Shown here in pieces: positions 7,140 through 15,119 of a stretch of DNA of 20,204 nucleotides. Source of the DNA: Cacconaster sp045599325 (GTDB lineage: Bacteria; Bacteroidota; Bacteroidia; Bacteroidales; UBA932); assembly GCA_045599325.1 (NCBI GenBank), contig JAZRVT010000045.1, forward strand, positions 1-20,204, in the 5' to 3' direction. Numbering within the stretch: the first letter of the stretch is position 1; every line of letters starts with the position of its first letter. The position numbers were made by a program, and so were the translations under genes. Below the pieces are notes generated by a model. It worked only from the letters and a program-made list of their open reading frames with translations, was not told the DNA's origin and searched no databases.

Positions 7140-8534
7140 ATGTCTGAAAACGACGTTATCATCAGCCTCGAGCACCTCTCCAAGACCTACGGCGACAAGA
7201 CAGTGCTCGATGACATCTCCCTTAACATCAAAAAAGGCGAATTTGTCACACTGCTCGGCCCTTCAGGGTGCGGCAAGACCACTACTCTCCGGCTTATCGC
7301 CGGTTTCATCAAACCTGACGAAGGCGGGCGGATTCTGATGGACGGGAAGGATATCTCAGAGATCCCTCCGTACCAGCGCCCTCTCAACACAGTATTCCAG
7401 CGCTACGCGCTCTTCCCTCATCTCGACGTCTACGACAATGTGGCGTTCGGACTGAAGCTCAAGGGAATGGAGAAGGAAGAGATTGACCGCAAGGTAAGCA
7501 AGGCCCTGAAGATGGTCAGTATGAGCGACTATGAGGACCGCGACGTGAACTCGCTCTCAGGCGGACAGCAGCAGAGGGTGGCCATCGCGCGCGCTCTTGT
7601 CAACCAGCCGAAGGTGCTTCTGCTCGACGAACCTCTCGCGGCTCTCGACCTTAAGATGCGCAAGGATATGCAGATAGAGCTCAAGGAGATGCACCAGAAG
7701 CTCGGCATCACCTTCATATATGTCACCCACGACCAGGAGGAGGCGCTGACTCTCTCCGACACGATTGTGGTGATGAAGGACGGCAAGATCCAGCAGATCG
7801 GCACACCTACCGATATCTATAATGAGCCTCAGAACGCATTCGTGGCGGATTTCATCGGAGAGTCCAACATCGTGGACGGCGTGATGATAGAGGACCGCAA
7901 GGTCGAGTTCATCGGCCACGAGTTCGAATGCGTCGACGAAGGGTTCGGGGAGAATGTACCGGTGACTGTCGTCGTACGTCCGGAGGACATCTATTTTGTG
8001 AACAATCTCTCTGCGGCCCAGTTCACCGGTGTGGTCAGGTCCTGCACTTTCAAAGGCGTCCACTACGAGATATTCGTCGACTCCGACAAGGGATACGAAC
8101 TGATGATCCAGGACTACAATCCATTTGAAGTCGGCAGCACTGTCGGCCTGCTCATCAAGCCTCAGGACATCCAGGTTATGCACAAGATGTCAATCCGCAA
8201 CGAGTTCGAGGGCGAGATGGTGGATTCAACCCACGTCGAGATGATCGACGGCGTGTTCGAGTGCGCCGAGACAGGTCTCGAGGCCGGAACGAAGGTCAAG
8301 GCTGTCGTCGAGTTCTCAAAGATCGATATGATGGACAGCATTGACGAAGGTGTCGTCAGCGGCCATATCGACTTCATCCTCTACAAAGGAAACTACTACA
8401 GCATCGACATAATCACTGATGAAGGCTGGAAGGTCACTGCCGCCACAGACGATGTCTGGGACAAGAATGACCTTGTCGGCATCTGCATCAAACCTGAGGA
8501 CATCCTAATCGAGAAACTGGAAAATGACAATTAA
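7140..8534 (+). CDS. potA: spermidine/putrescine ABC transporter ATP-binding protein PotA, with duplicated C-terminal module
   Basis: ATPase of the polyamine importer, acting on the cytoplasmic face of the PotBC channel. Residues 1-240 are a complete ABC domain: Walker A GPSGCGKT (40-47), Q-loop Gln87 in VFQRYALFPH, signature LSGGQ (139-143), Walker B VLLLDEP (159-165) and switch His197 in YVTHDQEEAL. At 464 residues it is longer than the roughly 380 of E. coli PotA. The extra length comes from a tandem repeat of the C-terminal TOBE-like module: residues about 245-347 (ending LLIKPQDIQVM) and 355-460 (ending ICIKPEDILIEKL) align in order. The gene overlaps potB by 11 bases, which suggests translational coupling. 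I believe long PotA proteins are common in Bacteroidota, but cannot verify that here. Confidence 0.95.
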   Translation: MSENDVIISLEHLSKTYGDKTVLDDISLNIKKGEFVTLLGPSGCGKTTTLRLIAGFIKPDEGGRILMDGKDISEIPPYQRPLNTVFQRYALFPHLDVYDNVAFGLKLKGMEKEEIDRKVSKALKMVSMSDYEDRDVNSLSGGQQQRVAIARALVNQPKVLLLDEPLAALDLKMRKDMQIELKEMHQKLGITFIYVTHDQEEALTLSDTIVVMKDGKIQQIGTPTDIYNEPQNAFVADFIGESNIVDGVMIEDRKVEFIGHEFECVDEGFGENVPVTVVVRPEDIYFVNNLSAAQFTGVVRSCTFKGVHYEIFVDSDKGYELMIQDYNPFEVGSTVGLLIKPQDIQVMHKMSIRNEFEGEMVDSTHVEMIDGVFECAETGLEAGTKVKAVVEFSKIDMMDSIDEGVVSGHIDFILYKGNYYSIDIITDEGWKVTAATDDVWDKNDLVGICIKPEDILIEKLENDN

Positions 8535-9294
8535 GAGGTCTTCCTGGAGCATCCCTTACATTGTGTTCCTGCTGCTTTTCGTGGCCCTGCCTCTTCTGCT
8601 TGTGGTCATATATGCATTCCAGGACACGTCAGGGGGCTTCACGTTCGCCAATGTGGCAAAATTCTTCTCGGACAAGGATGCTCTGAGCACTTTCGCCCTC
8701 TCCATCGAGGTTGCGATTGAGAACACAGCCATCTGCCTGCTGCTCGGCTATCCTGCAGCGTGGATTCTTGCCAACAAGAAGCTCAACAAGTCGGCGGTCA
8801 CGGTGATACTCTTCATCCTGCCGATGTGGATCAACGCTCTCCTCAGGACTCTGGCCACTGCTGAACTGCTGCATATGGCAGGATTCCAGCTGGGCAAGGG
8901 GACACTGCTCTTCGGTATGGTGTACGACTACCTGCCGTTTATGATCTATCCGATCTACAACATCCTGCAGAAGATGGATCCGTCCTACGCGGAAGCTGCC
9001 GAGGACCTCGGCGCAAACCCTGTCAAAGTATTCACCAAGGTGACCCTTCCGCTCTCCGCCCCAGGCATCTACAGCGGAATCATGATGGTCTTCATGCCGA
9101 CCGTGAGCACGTTCGCCATCTCCGAGTTCCTGACCAACAACAAGATCAAGCTCTTCGGTACCATCATCCAGGAGAACATCAACTCCTCTATGTGGAACTA
9201 CGGTGCGGCTCTCGCTCTCGTGATGCTCGTCATCATCGGCATCACTTCGCTCTTCACGTCTGACAACAAGGAAACTGAAGGAGGGATGATCTGA
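8524..9294 (+). CDS. potB: polyamine ABC transporter permease PotB
   Basis: A 256-residue inner-membrane permease with about six hydrophobic helices. The cytoplasmic coupling loop shows the ABC-permease EAA signature (YAEAAEDLGANP, residues 155-166, then TLPLSAPGI). Order in the operon, and similarity in length and motif to PotB, identify it as one of the two channel subunits that pair with PotA and receive substrate from PotD. Its ATG lies inside the end of potA, and its TGA shares one base with the potC ATG (TGATG), so translation of the three is probably coupled. Confidence 0.93.
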   Translation: MTIKRSSWSIPYIVFLLLFVALPLLLVVIYAFQDTSGGFTFANVAKFFSDKDALSTFALSIEVAIENTAICLLLGYPAAWILANKKLNKSAVTVILFILPMWINALLRTLATAELLHMAGFQLGKGTLLFGMVYDYLPFMIYPIYNILQKMDPSYAEAAEDLGANPVKVFTKVTLPLSAPGIYSGIMMVFMPTVSTFAISEFLTNNKIKLFGTIIQENINSSMWNYGAALALVMLVIIGITSLFTSDNKETEGGMI

Positions 9295-10100
9295 TGAAAA
9301 AGTTCTTCGCACAGGCCTATATCTGGCTTCTCCTGATCATCCTCTATGCCCCGATCATCTTCATCGCGGTATATTCCTTCACAGAGGCGAGGGTGCTCGG
9401 CAACTGGACCGGCTTCTCGACCGAACTCTACAAGTCGCTCCTCACCGGAAGCCTCGACGGCGGAAGCTCTCTCGTCTCCGCCCTCGAGAACACCATCATA
9501 ATCGCTCTTGCGGCTGCACTCTTCTCGATGATCCTCGGCACCATCGCCGCCATCGGAATCTTCAATATGCGTTCGAAGCGCAAGAATGCCGTGATGTTTC
9601 TCAACAACATCCCGATGATCAACCCTGATGTCATCACCGGTGTCTCGCTCTTCCTGCTCTTCATATTCCTGCACTTCAGCCAGGGCTACCTGACGGTTAT
9701 CCTTGCTCACATCTCATTCTGCACCCCTTATGTGGTGCTCAGCGTGCTGCCTAAGCTCTCGCAGATGAACCCTAACATATATGAAGCGGCGCTTGACCTC
9801 GGAGCGACTCCGGGACAGGCCCTGAGGAAGGTCCTGATCCCTGAACTCCGCCCCGGAATGATCTCCGGATTCATCCTGGCCTTCACAATGTCGCTCGATG
9901 ATTTCGCCGTCACATTCTTCACCAGAGGCACCATCGGCCTCGAGACCCTCTCCACATACATCTATGCGGATGCCCGCAAGGGCGGCCTCACCCCGGAACT
10001 CAGGCCTCTGATGACGCTCATATTCTTCTTCATCCTGATTCTTCTGATAATTATTAACGTCCGCCAGCAGCGGCAGATCAAAAAAACCTCTAACCGTTAA
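9294..10100 (+). CDS. potC: polyamine ABC transporter permease PotC
   Basis: A 268-residue second permease subunit. It starts MKKFFAQAYIWLLLIILYAP with an N-terminal membrane helix and has the EAA loop IYEAALDLGATPGQALRKV (162-180), followed by LIPELRPGMI. The conserved segment FTMSLDDFAVTFFT (197-210) is characteristic of PotC-type permeases. The protein ends in a strongly hydrophobic helix followed by a basic tail. The stop TAA is immediately followed by the ATG of potD with no spacer. Confidence 0.93.
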   Translation: MKKFFAQAYIWLLLIILYAPIIFIAVYSFTEARVLGNWTGFSTELYKSLLTGSLDGGSSLVSALENTIIIALAAALFSMILGTIAAIGIFNMRSKRKNAVMFLNNIPMINPDVITGVSLFLLFIFLHFSQGYLTVILAHISFCTPYVVLSVLPKLSQMNPNIYEAALDLGATPGQALRKVLIPELRPGMISGFILAFTMSLDDFAVTFFTRGTIGLETLSTYIYADARKGGLTPELRPLMTLIFFFILILLIIINVRQQRQIKKTSNR

Positions 10101-11402
10101 ATGAAAAGAATCTTCATTGCAGCGATTGCGGCTGTAACCGCTCTCCTCGCTGTTTCCTGTGGTGACAACGACCGCAGCCACATCCTCAAGATCTACAATT
10201 GGGGCGATTACATCGACGAGTCCCTCATCCCTGAATTCGAGCAGTGGTATGAGGAGCAGACAGGCGAACCTGTCAAGATCATCTATCAGACTTTCGACAT
10301 CAACGAGACTATGCTCTCCAAGATCGAGAAGGGTCACGAGGACTATGACCTTGCTTGCCCTTCAGACTACATCATCGAGCGAATGCTGATGAACGACCTC
10401 ATTATCCCAATCGACAAGGATTTTGGCGAAACTCCTAACTATCTGGACGGTGTGGCTCCTTTCATAAAGGAAAGCTTCAAGAAGATTGATGGCAAGGGAA
10501 AGGATGCCAACGACTATTCGGTGGGCTTTATGTGGGGCACCACAGGTATCCTCTACAATGCAAAGTATGTCCCTGACGAGGACGCCAGGACCTGGGACAT
10601 CATCCGTAACCCGAAGTATGCCGGCAAGCTCTTCATCAAGGACGCTCCGCGCGACGTTTACGGTCCGGTGCTCATCTACCTGAACAAGGACAAGATCGCT
10701 GCAGGCGAGAAGACCCTCGACGAACTGATGTATGACTCCTCCGACGAGTCAATCGCGGCTGTGGAGGCATATATGAAGCAGGTCAAGGAACTCGTCGCCG
10801 GCTGGGAGGCTGATTTCGGCAAGGAGCAGATGACTCAGGAGAAGGGCTATGTGAACTTCACCTGGAGCGGTGATGCTGTATGGGCAATCCGCGAGGCTGA
10901 GGATGTCGGTGTCGAACTCAGGTATCAGATCCCTGAGGAGGGCAGCAACATCTGGTTTGACGGCTGGGTCATCCCTAAGTATGCTCAGAATGTCAAGGCT
11001 GCAAGATACTTCATCAACTATATGTGCAAGCCTGAGAACGCCATCCGCAATATGGACGTGATCGGCTATGTCAGCTGCATCGGCGGTGACACCATCCTCG
11101 AGGCTATCCAGGACGACAAGTACGAGCCGGTCAACCTCTCTTACTTCTTCGGTCCTGAAGCTGATTCAGTATGCACCGACGCAGTCCAGTATCCTGACCT
11201 CTCATCCATCGAGCAGTGCACTATGATGCACGACTGGGGCAATGAGACTCCGAAGCTGATTGAGATGTGGTCAAGGATCAAGGGTGACAGCGCCTCAAAC
11301 TTCACATATATTCTCATCGCTGTTGTCCTCGCAGCTGCTCTGGCTTTCGGCATCAGCAAGAAGGCAAAGAAGTCCCACAAGCACAAATCATCAAAGCGCT
11401 GA
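10101..11402 (+). CDS. potD: polyamine-binding lipoprotein PotD with an added C-terminal membrane helix
   Basis: Periplasmic substrate-binding component of the importer. The leader ends LLAVSC, so Cys20 is probably lipidated. The mature part begins with IYNWGDYIDE (residues 31-40), matching the PotD ligand-pocket start that supplies Trp and Tyr, and later has the WFDGWVIPK segment, matching the Trp-x-Asp polyamine contact region. The E. coli protein is about 350 residues; here there are 433, partly because of a tail: a hydrophobic helix at about 401-419 followed by the basic, His/Lys/Ser-rich end KKAKKSHKHKSSKR. The protein therefore appears anchored at both ends. It is last in the operon and followed by a strong terminator. 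Confidence 0.93.
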   Translation: MKRIFIAAIAAVTALLAVSCGDNDRSHILKIYNWGDYIDESLIPEFEQWYEEQTGEPVKIIYQTFDINETMLSKIEKGHEDYDLACPSDYIIERMLMNDLIIPIDKDFGETPNYLDGVAPFIKESFKKIDGKGKDANDYSVGFMWGTTGILYNAKYVPDEDARTWDIIRNPKYAGKLFIKDAPRDVYGPVLIYLNKDKIAAGEKTLDELMYDSSDESIAAVEAYMKQVKELVAGWEADFGKEQMTQEKGYVNFTWSGDAVWAIREAEDVGVELRYQIPEEGSNIWFDGWVIPKYAQNVKAARYFINYMCKPENAIRNMDVIGYVSCIGGDTILEAIQDDKYEPVNLSYFFGPEADSVCTDAVQYPDLSSIEQCTMMHDWGNETPKLIEMWSRIKGDSASNFTYILIAVVLAAALAFGISKKAKKSHKHKSSKR

Positions 11403-11430
11403 TAACACTGCTTTCGATAGATCAAATGCA

Positions 11431-11468
11431 ACGCTCCTCCCGGTTCCCGGGGGGAGCGTGTTATTTTT
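11431..11468 (+). terminator. intrinsic terminator after potD
   Basis: ACGCTCCTCC (11431-11440) pairs with GGGGGAGCGT (11450-11459) in a 10-bp stem with one G-T pair and a 9-base loop, followed by GTTATTTTT. It lies about 28 bases past the potD stop. It could also act on transcripts arriving from the convergent MFS gene, but the T-run in that direction is poor. Confidence 0.85.
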
Positions 11469-11535
11469 ACTTATGGCTTCGCTGCGGGAGGAGAGTGGCC
11501 TCGGGAACCTGCGTCGTCGGGCGACAAAGCCAGGA

Positions 11536-12777
11536 CTAAAGCTTGTGCTTGTTGTCGATGAGGGGACGGGCCCAGCAGGCGACGCTGAAGATGTAGGCGA
11601 CCGTGAGGCAGACGAAGAGCATTCCGTAGCGGAGGCCCACAAGGTCAGAGAGCCAGCCCACGACGAGCGGGCCGAGGGCACCGCCGACAATAGCAGTGCA
11701 GAGGATTCCCGCAAAAGAACCGTGGTGGCGGTCAACAGAGTTGAGAGCCAGCGAGAATACGATGGAATACATCACAGAAATCGAGAATCCGAAAGCAGGG
11801 AAGCCGCAGATTGCCATCTTCTCCGGTCCGAAGAGAGCGCAGAGAAGCGCCGCAAGGGCGAGTACACAGGCAGCCTTCAGCACCTTGCGCGAATCCCACA
11901 GCTTCAGGGCGACCATACCCACAAGGCATCCGATCGACATCAGACCCCAGAACCAGCCCACGACAGAAGCTCCGGTCGTCTGCGGATCCACACCGTGGTA
12001 GTCCTGCAGGAACTTCGAAGCCCAGTTGGCGACGCCCTGCTCAGTGGCAGTGTAGCAGAGGATGCCGAGGAAGAAGAGATAGACATACTTGTTCTTCAGC
12101 AGCTCCTTGTAAGAGGCTGCGCCGCCGCTCTTCTCATCCTCCTGCAGCTGTATCTCAGGCAGGCGTACGGCAATCACGATAATCACCATCAGCACCAGGA
12201 TGCCCGCGAAAAGCCAGTAGAGAGAGACCCACGGCAGGCTTGCAGGAGTGACCTTCTGAAGGATGCCGGTGATGCCGCTGAGCTCAGCTCCCGAAGAGAT
12301 GTCGCGTACCAGAGAAGAATAGACAATCGGGCTGACAAAGGAGGCGGCGCCGAAGACCAGCTGGCCCATCACAGAGAAGAAGGCGAAATTCTCCTCGCCG
12401 CCAGCAACGCGAGTCAGCGGATTGATGACAGTCTGAAGCATCGCCATTCCGAGACCGATGGTGAAGGAGGAGACCAGCAGGACAGGGAAGGTCGGGATGA
12501 AGGCGAACAGAAGCGACCCCAGCAGCGGCAGCGAGAATCCCAGCGCCAGCACAGCCTTCTGTCCGAACTTCTCAATCATAATGCCCGCTGGGATCGAGAT
12601 CACGGCATAGGCAAGGAAGAACGATGTTGGAATGAAGCCCGCAAGAGCGAGATGCGACAGGTGGAAGTTGTCGATGATGTCAGGGATGAGCGGACCTATG
12701 ATGTTCGTGATGAATGAGATCACGAACCAGAATACCATAATCAGGGCGATTACGCCGTACCAGTGCTTAGAACGCAT
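11536..12777 (-). CDS. FucP-like major facilitator superfamily transporter
   Basis: A 413-residue inner-membrane carrier with about twelve hydrophobic helices and a hydrophilic central loop (about 209-228, EIQLQEDEKSGG). The N-terminal part, with FIPTSFFLAYAVISIPAG (48-65) before MIEKFGQKAVL, is typical of the FucP/sugar:proton symporter branch of the MFS common in Bacteroidota. The substrate is probably a sugar, but cannot be assigned because no catabolic genes lie beside it. Its ATG lies inside the 3' end of the upstream Omp85-type gene (11-base overlap), so the two are co-transcribed and probably translationally coupled. Confidence 0.85.
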   Translation of the reverse strand: MRSKHWYGVIALIMVFWFVISFITNIIGPLIPDIIDNFHLSHLALAGFIPTSFFLAYAVISIPAGIMIEKFGQKAVLALGFSLPLLGSLLFAFIPTFPVLLVSSFTIGLGMAMLQTVINPLTRVAGGEENFAFFSVMGQLVFGAASFVSPIVYSSLVRDISSGAELSGITGILQKVTPASLPWVSLYWLFAGILVLMVIIVIAVRLPEIQLQEDEKSGGAASYKELLKNKYVYLFFLGILCYTATEQGVANWASKFLQDYHGVDPQTTGASVVGWFWGLMSIGCLVGMVALKLWDSRKVLKAACVLALAALLCALFGPEKMAICGFPAFGFSISVMYSIVFSLALNSVDRHHGSFAGILCTAIVGGALGPLVVGWLSDLVGLRYGMLFVCLTVAYIFSVACWARPLIDNKHKL

Positions 12778-14074
12778 ATCCGGTTCCGATATTGATCCAG
12801 GTCTTAGGACCCATTTCGAGTCCGCTGTTCTTCAGGGCTTTCGCCATCTCGACGGAGACTATGAAGTTCTCGTTCCAGGCGATCTTCACACCGATTCCGG
12901 CGCTGTGCTCGAAAGTGCGCGCCTGCCTGGCAATCTCTTCCGCAGAGGAAGGGAAGATTCTGGCCATCTCATTGACGCGGTAAGGCTGGACGATGGCTCC
13001 GCAGTCGTAGAACGGGTTGACGGCTACATAGAAGAACTGCTTCAGGAAAGTGAAGGAGAAGAGCTTGATGCGGAGCTCGGCGTTTGCCCAGGCATAGCCG
13101 TCCGCAACCATTCTGTTGCCGTAGAAACCGCGCATAGTGTTGCCGCTGCCCAGACCTTCAGAAATCATCTGGCGGAGGTAGAGGGTAGGGACGTTCTGCT
13201 GCATATAGAAAGGCACTTCGCCGGCGATGGTTCCGGTGTATGCAAGGTGGTATGCCAGGTTTACGCCGCCGCCTTTCCACTGGAGAGGAGTGGAGATGTA
13301 CTGGCGGAAGTGAGCGTTCATCTTGAGGTAGTTGAAGTTGTCGCCGTTGACGCTCGGAGAGCCGCCTAAATAGAGTTCGGCCCAGACGCCGCGGTTAGGA
13401 GCGGCTTCGCGGTCGCGGGTGTCATAGACCAGTCCCGCCTTGAGTTCGAGGCGTGTGCCGCCATCCTTCTCGCTGTCGCGGATGAAGCCGAACGTTATGT
13501 AGTCGTGATAGAGGGAGTAGTCAGGGTTGTAATAGCCGTAGTCCTTCTGCTTGTCAAGCTTGAAATTCCAGAAAGCGACACCTGCTGCCCAGTTGAAGTG
13601 AGGAGCGATGTTTCCCTGGAAATCAGCGAGGACGCGGAGCATGTTGCGGCTCATTCCGTAGAAGTTGATGCCGGTTTCGCGGTTGGCGGACATCTGTGGC
13701 TGGTATAACTGTGCGATGCCGTTGAATCCGTAGAAGTTGTACAGAGGGTCGAGCATATAGGTCACGGATGCATTGACACGGATGCCCGGAATCAGATATT
13801 TCGAGTCGTAGCTGAGGAAGAGGCGGGTGCGGCCCTTTGTGAAATGTGACACCTCATAGCCGATGTTGTGGAGGTATTCAGGATAGTTGGAGCCGTCACC
13901 ATAGTTGTAGAGGTTTCCGAAGATTCCGTACTGGAAACCCTGGTCGCTGGAGAATGAAACGCTCGGCAGGGTGCTCAATGACCAGCCGGTCTTAACCTTT
14001 TTCTCGGTTTCCTGAGCAGAAACAACTGTCAGTGAAGCGATAACCGCAGCTGCAAGCAGAAGGATTCTTTTCAT
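12767..14074 (-). CDS. POTRA-less Omp85/BamA-TamA superfamily outer-membrane barrel
   Basis: A 435-residue exported protein with a signal peptide ending VVSA-QE (about residue 20). The body is a beta-barrel: YDTRDREAAPNRGVWAEL (217-234) and the loop-6 signature MRGFYGNRM (314-322), corresponding to the (V/I)RGF/Y motif of Omp85 proteins, point to the bacterial surface antigen domain; it ends GTGYAF with terminal Phe. There is no room for POTRA repeats between the signal peptide and barrel, unlike BamA or TamA. Such short Omp85 barrels may act as pores or in transport or insertion; the role here is unknown. It is first in an operon with the overlapping MFS transporter, and a promoter box lies at 14103-14110. 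Confidence 0.85.
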   Translation of the reverse strand: MKRILLLAAAVIASLTVVSAQETEKKVKTGWSLSTLPSVSFSSDQGFQYGIFGNLYNYGDGSNYPEYLHNIGYEVSHFTKGRTRLFLSYDSKYLIPGIRVNASVTYMLDPLYNFYGFNGIAQLYQPQMSANRETGINFYGMSRNMLRVLADFQGNIAPHFNWAAGVAFWNFKLDKQKDYGYYNPDYSLYHDYITFGFIRDSEKDGGTRLELKAGLVYDTRDREAAPNRGVWAELYLGGSPSVNGDNFNYLKMNAHFRQYISTPLQWKGGGVNLAYHLAYTGTIAGEVPFYMQQNVPTLYLRQMISEGLGSGNTMRGFYGNRMVADGYAWANAELRIKLFSFTFLKQFFYVAVNPFYDCGAIVQPYRVNEMARIFPSSAEEIARQARTFEHSAGIGVKIAWNENFIVSVEMAKALKNSGLEMGPKTWINIGTGYAF

Positions 14075-14102
14075 AGTGGAATGTCTTAAGATTACTATAC
14101 TA

Positions 14103-14110
14103 CAAATTTA
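14103..14110 (-). promoter_or_regulatory. -7 box (TAAATTTG) of the Omp85/MFS operon
   Basis: The minus strand reads TAAATTTG, a match to TAnnTTTG, 28 bases upstream of the ATG at 14074. It is divergent from the hydrolase promoter 10 bases away. The -33 element is not clear. Confidence 0.55.
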
Positions 14111-14120
14111 ATCTTTTTCT

Positions 14121-14128
14121 TAATTTTG
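14121..14128 (+). promoter_or_regulatory. -7 box (TAATTTTG) of the membrane-anchored hydrolase gene
   Basis: TAATTTTG fits TAnnTTTG and is 28 bases before the ATG at 14157. The surrounding AT-rich stretch supports a promoter, but no convincing -33 TTTG was found. Confidence 0.5.
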
Positions 14129-14156
14129 TAAAGCATTTTACCAATCACTTATACCT

Positions 14157-15116
14157 ATGAAACGCAAAGCTCTCAGGAAAACGCTCATCACGCTTTCAAT
14201 AATCCTTGTCGTGCTCGCCGGAGCCTGCTGGTATGCCGGCAGCTTTATGTGCAATTACGCCCTCTGTCCCGAGGAGCACGGCCAGATGCTGGTCGAGGAC
14301 CGCGCCAAATGGGAGAGCAGGGTGCCTGGCATAATGGACTGGTATGACGCCCTCCACGAAGAGGGGCTTTTCAAGGACACTGTGATACTCGACCGCAACG
14401 GCCTGAAACTGCACGCCGTCTATGCGGCCGCAGCTGTCCCTGACAGCGCCGCCGGCACTGCAGTCCTTGTCCACGGCTACACCGACAACCACCTCTGTAT
14501 GATGATGCTGGGCAGGATGTACCGCGACTGCCTGAACTGGAACGTGCTTCTGCCTGACCTCCATCACCACGGTCTGAGCGAGGGAGACGCCATCCAGATG
14601 GGCTGGCTGGACAGGCTCGATGTGATCAAGTGGATCGATGTGGCCCACAATATCTGGGGCAGCGACAGGATGGTTGTCCACGGCGTGTCGATGGGCGGCG
14701 CCACCACAATGATGGTCAGCGGCGAAGATCTGCCTGAATACGTGCGTGGATTTGTGGACGACTGCGGCTACAGCAGTGTCTGGAACCAGTTCGCAAAGGA
14801 ACTCAAGGAAGGCTTCCATCTGCCGCCGTTCCCGGTCCTGACAAGCGCAAACATTGTCTGCAAGGCGAAATACGGCTGGGGCTTCAAGGAGGCCTCCTCG
14901 CTCAAGCAGCTGGCAAAGTGCACCAGGCCGATGCTCTTCATCCACGGCGACTCCGACGACTTCGTGCCGACCGCCGATGTCTACAAGAACTACAATGCCA
15001 AGACACAGGGCGAGAAGTATCTGTGGGTTGCGCCTGAGACAGAGCACGCATACTCATACATCAACCATCCTGAGGAGTACACTGCTCAGGTCCGGGAGTT
15101 CCTCGACAAAATCTAA
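14157..15116 (+). CDS. membrane-anchored alpha/beta hydrolase (BEM46/FrsA-like)
   Basis: A 319-residue protein with a basic N-terminus and one transmembrane helix (about residues 9-30), probably leaving the hydrolase domain in the periplasm. The fold markers are complete: the oxyanion region VLVHGYTD (103-110), the nucleophile elbow HGVSMGG with Ser178, acid Asp267 in HGDSDDFVP, and His297 in ETEHAYS. This pattern fits the alpha/beta hydrolases related to BEM46 and acyl hydrolases; the substrate is unknown. It is a single-gene unit, converging on rarA with only 3 bases between the stop codons. Confidence 0.85.
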   Translation: MKRKALRKTLITLSIILVVLAGACWYAGSFMCNYALCPEEHGQMLVEDRAKWESRVPGIMDWYDALHEEGLFKDTVILDRNGLKLHAVYAAAAVPDSAAGTAVLVHGYTDNHLCMMMLGRMYRDCLNWNVLLPDLHHHGLSEGDAIQMGWLDRLDVIKWIDVAHNIWGSDRMVVHGVSMGGATTMMVSGEDLPEYVRGFVDDCGYSSVWNQFAKELKEGFHLPPFPVLTSANIVCKAKYGWGFKEASSLKQLAKCTRPMLFIHGDSDDFVPTADVYKNYNAKTQGEKYLWVAPETEHAYSYINHPEEYTAQVREFLDKI

Positions 15117-15119
15117 AGC

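Noticed and set aside
8629..9312. A 227-codon minus-strand frame
   Set aside because: It is antisense to potB, whose EAA motif and operon position are clear.
11260..12717. A 485-codon open frame on the plus strand
   Set aside because: It runs antisense to the MFS transporter and overlaps the end of potD and its terminator; the product is Arg/Glu/Asp-rich and matches nothing, as expected for a shadow of a GC-rich gene.
14196..15047. A 283-codon minus-strand frame
   Set aside because: It lies wholly antisense to the hydrolase gene, which has a complete catalytic triad and its own promoter.
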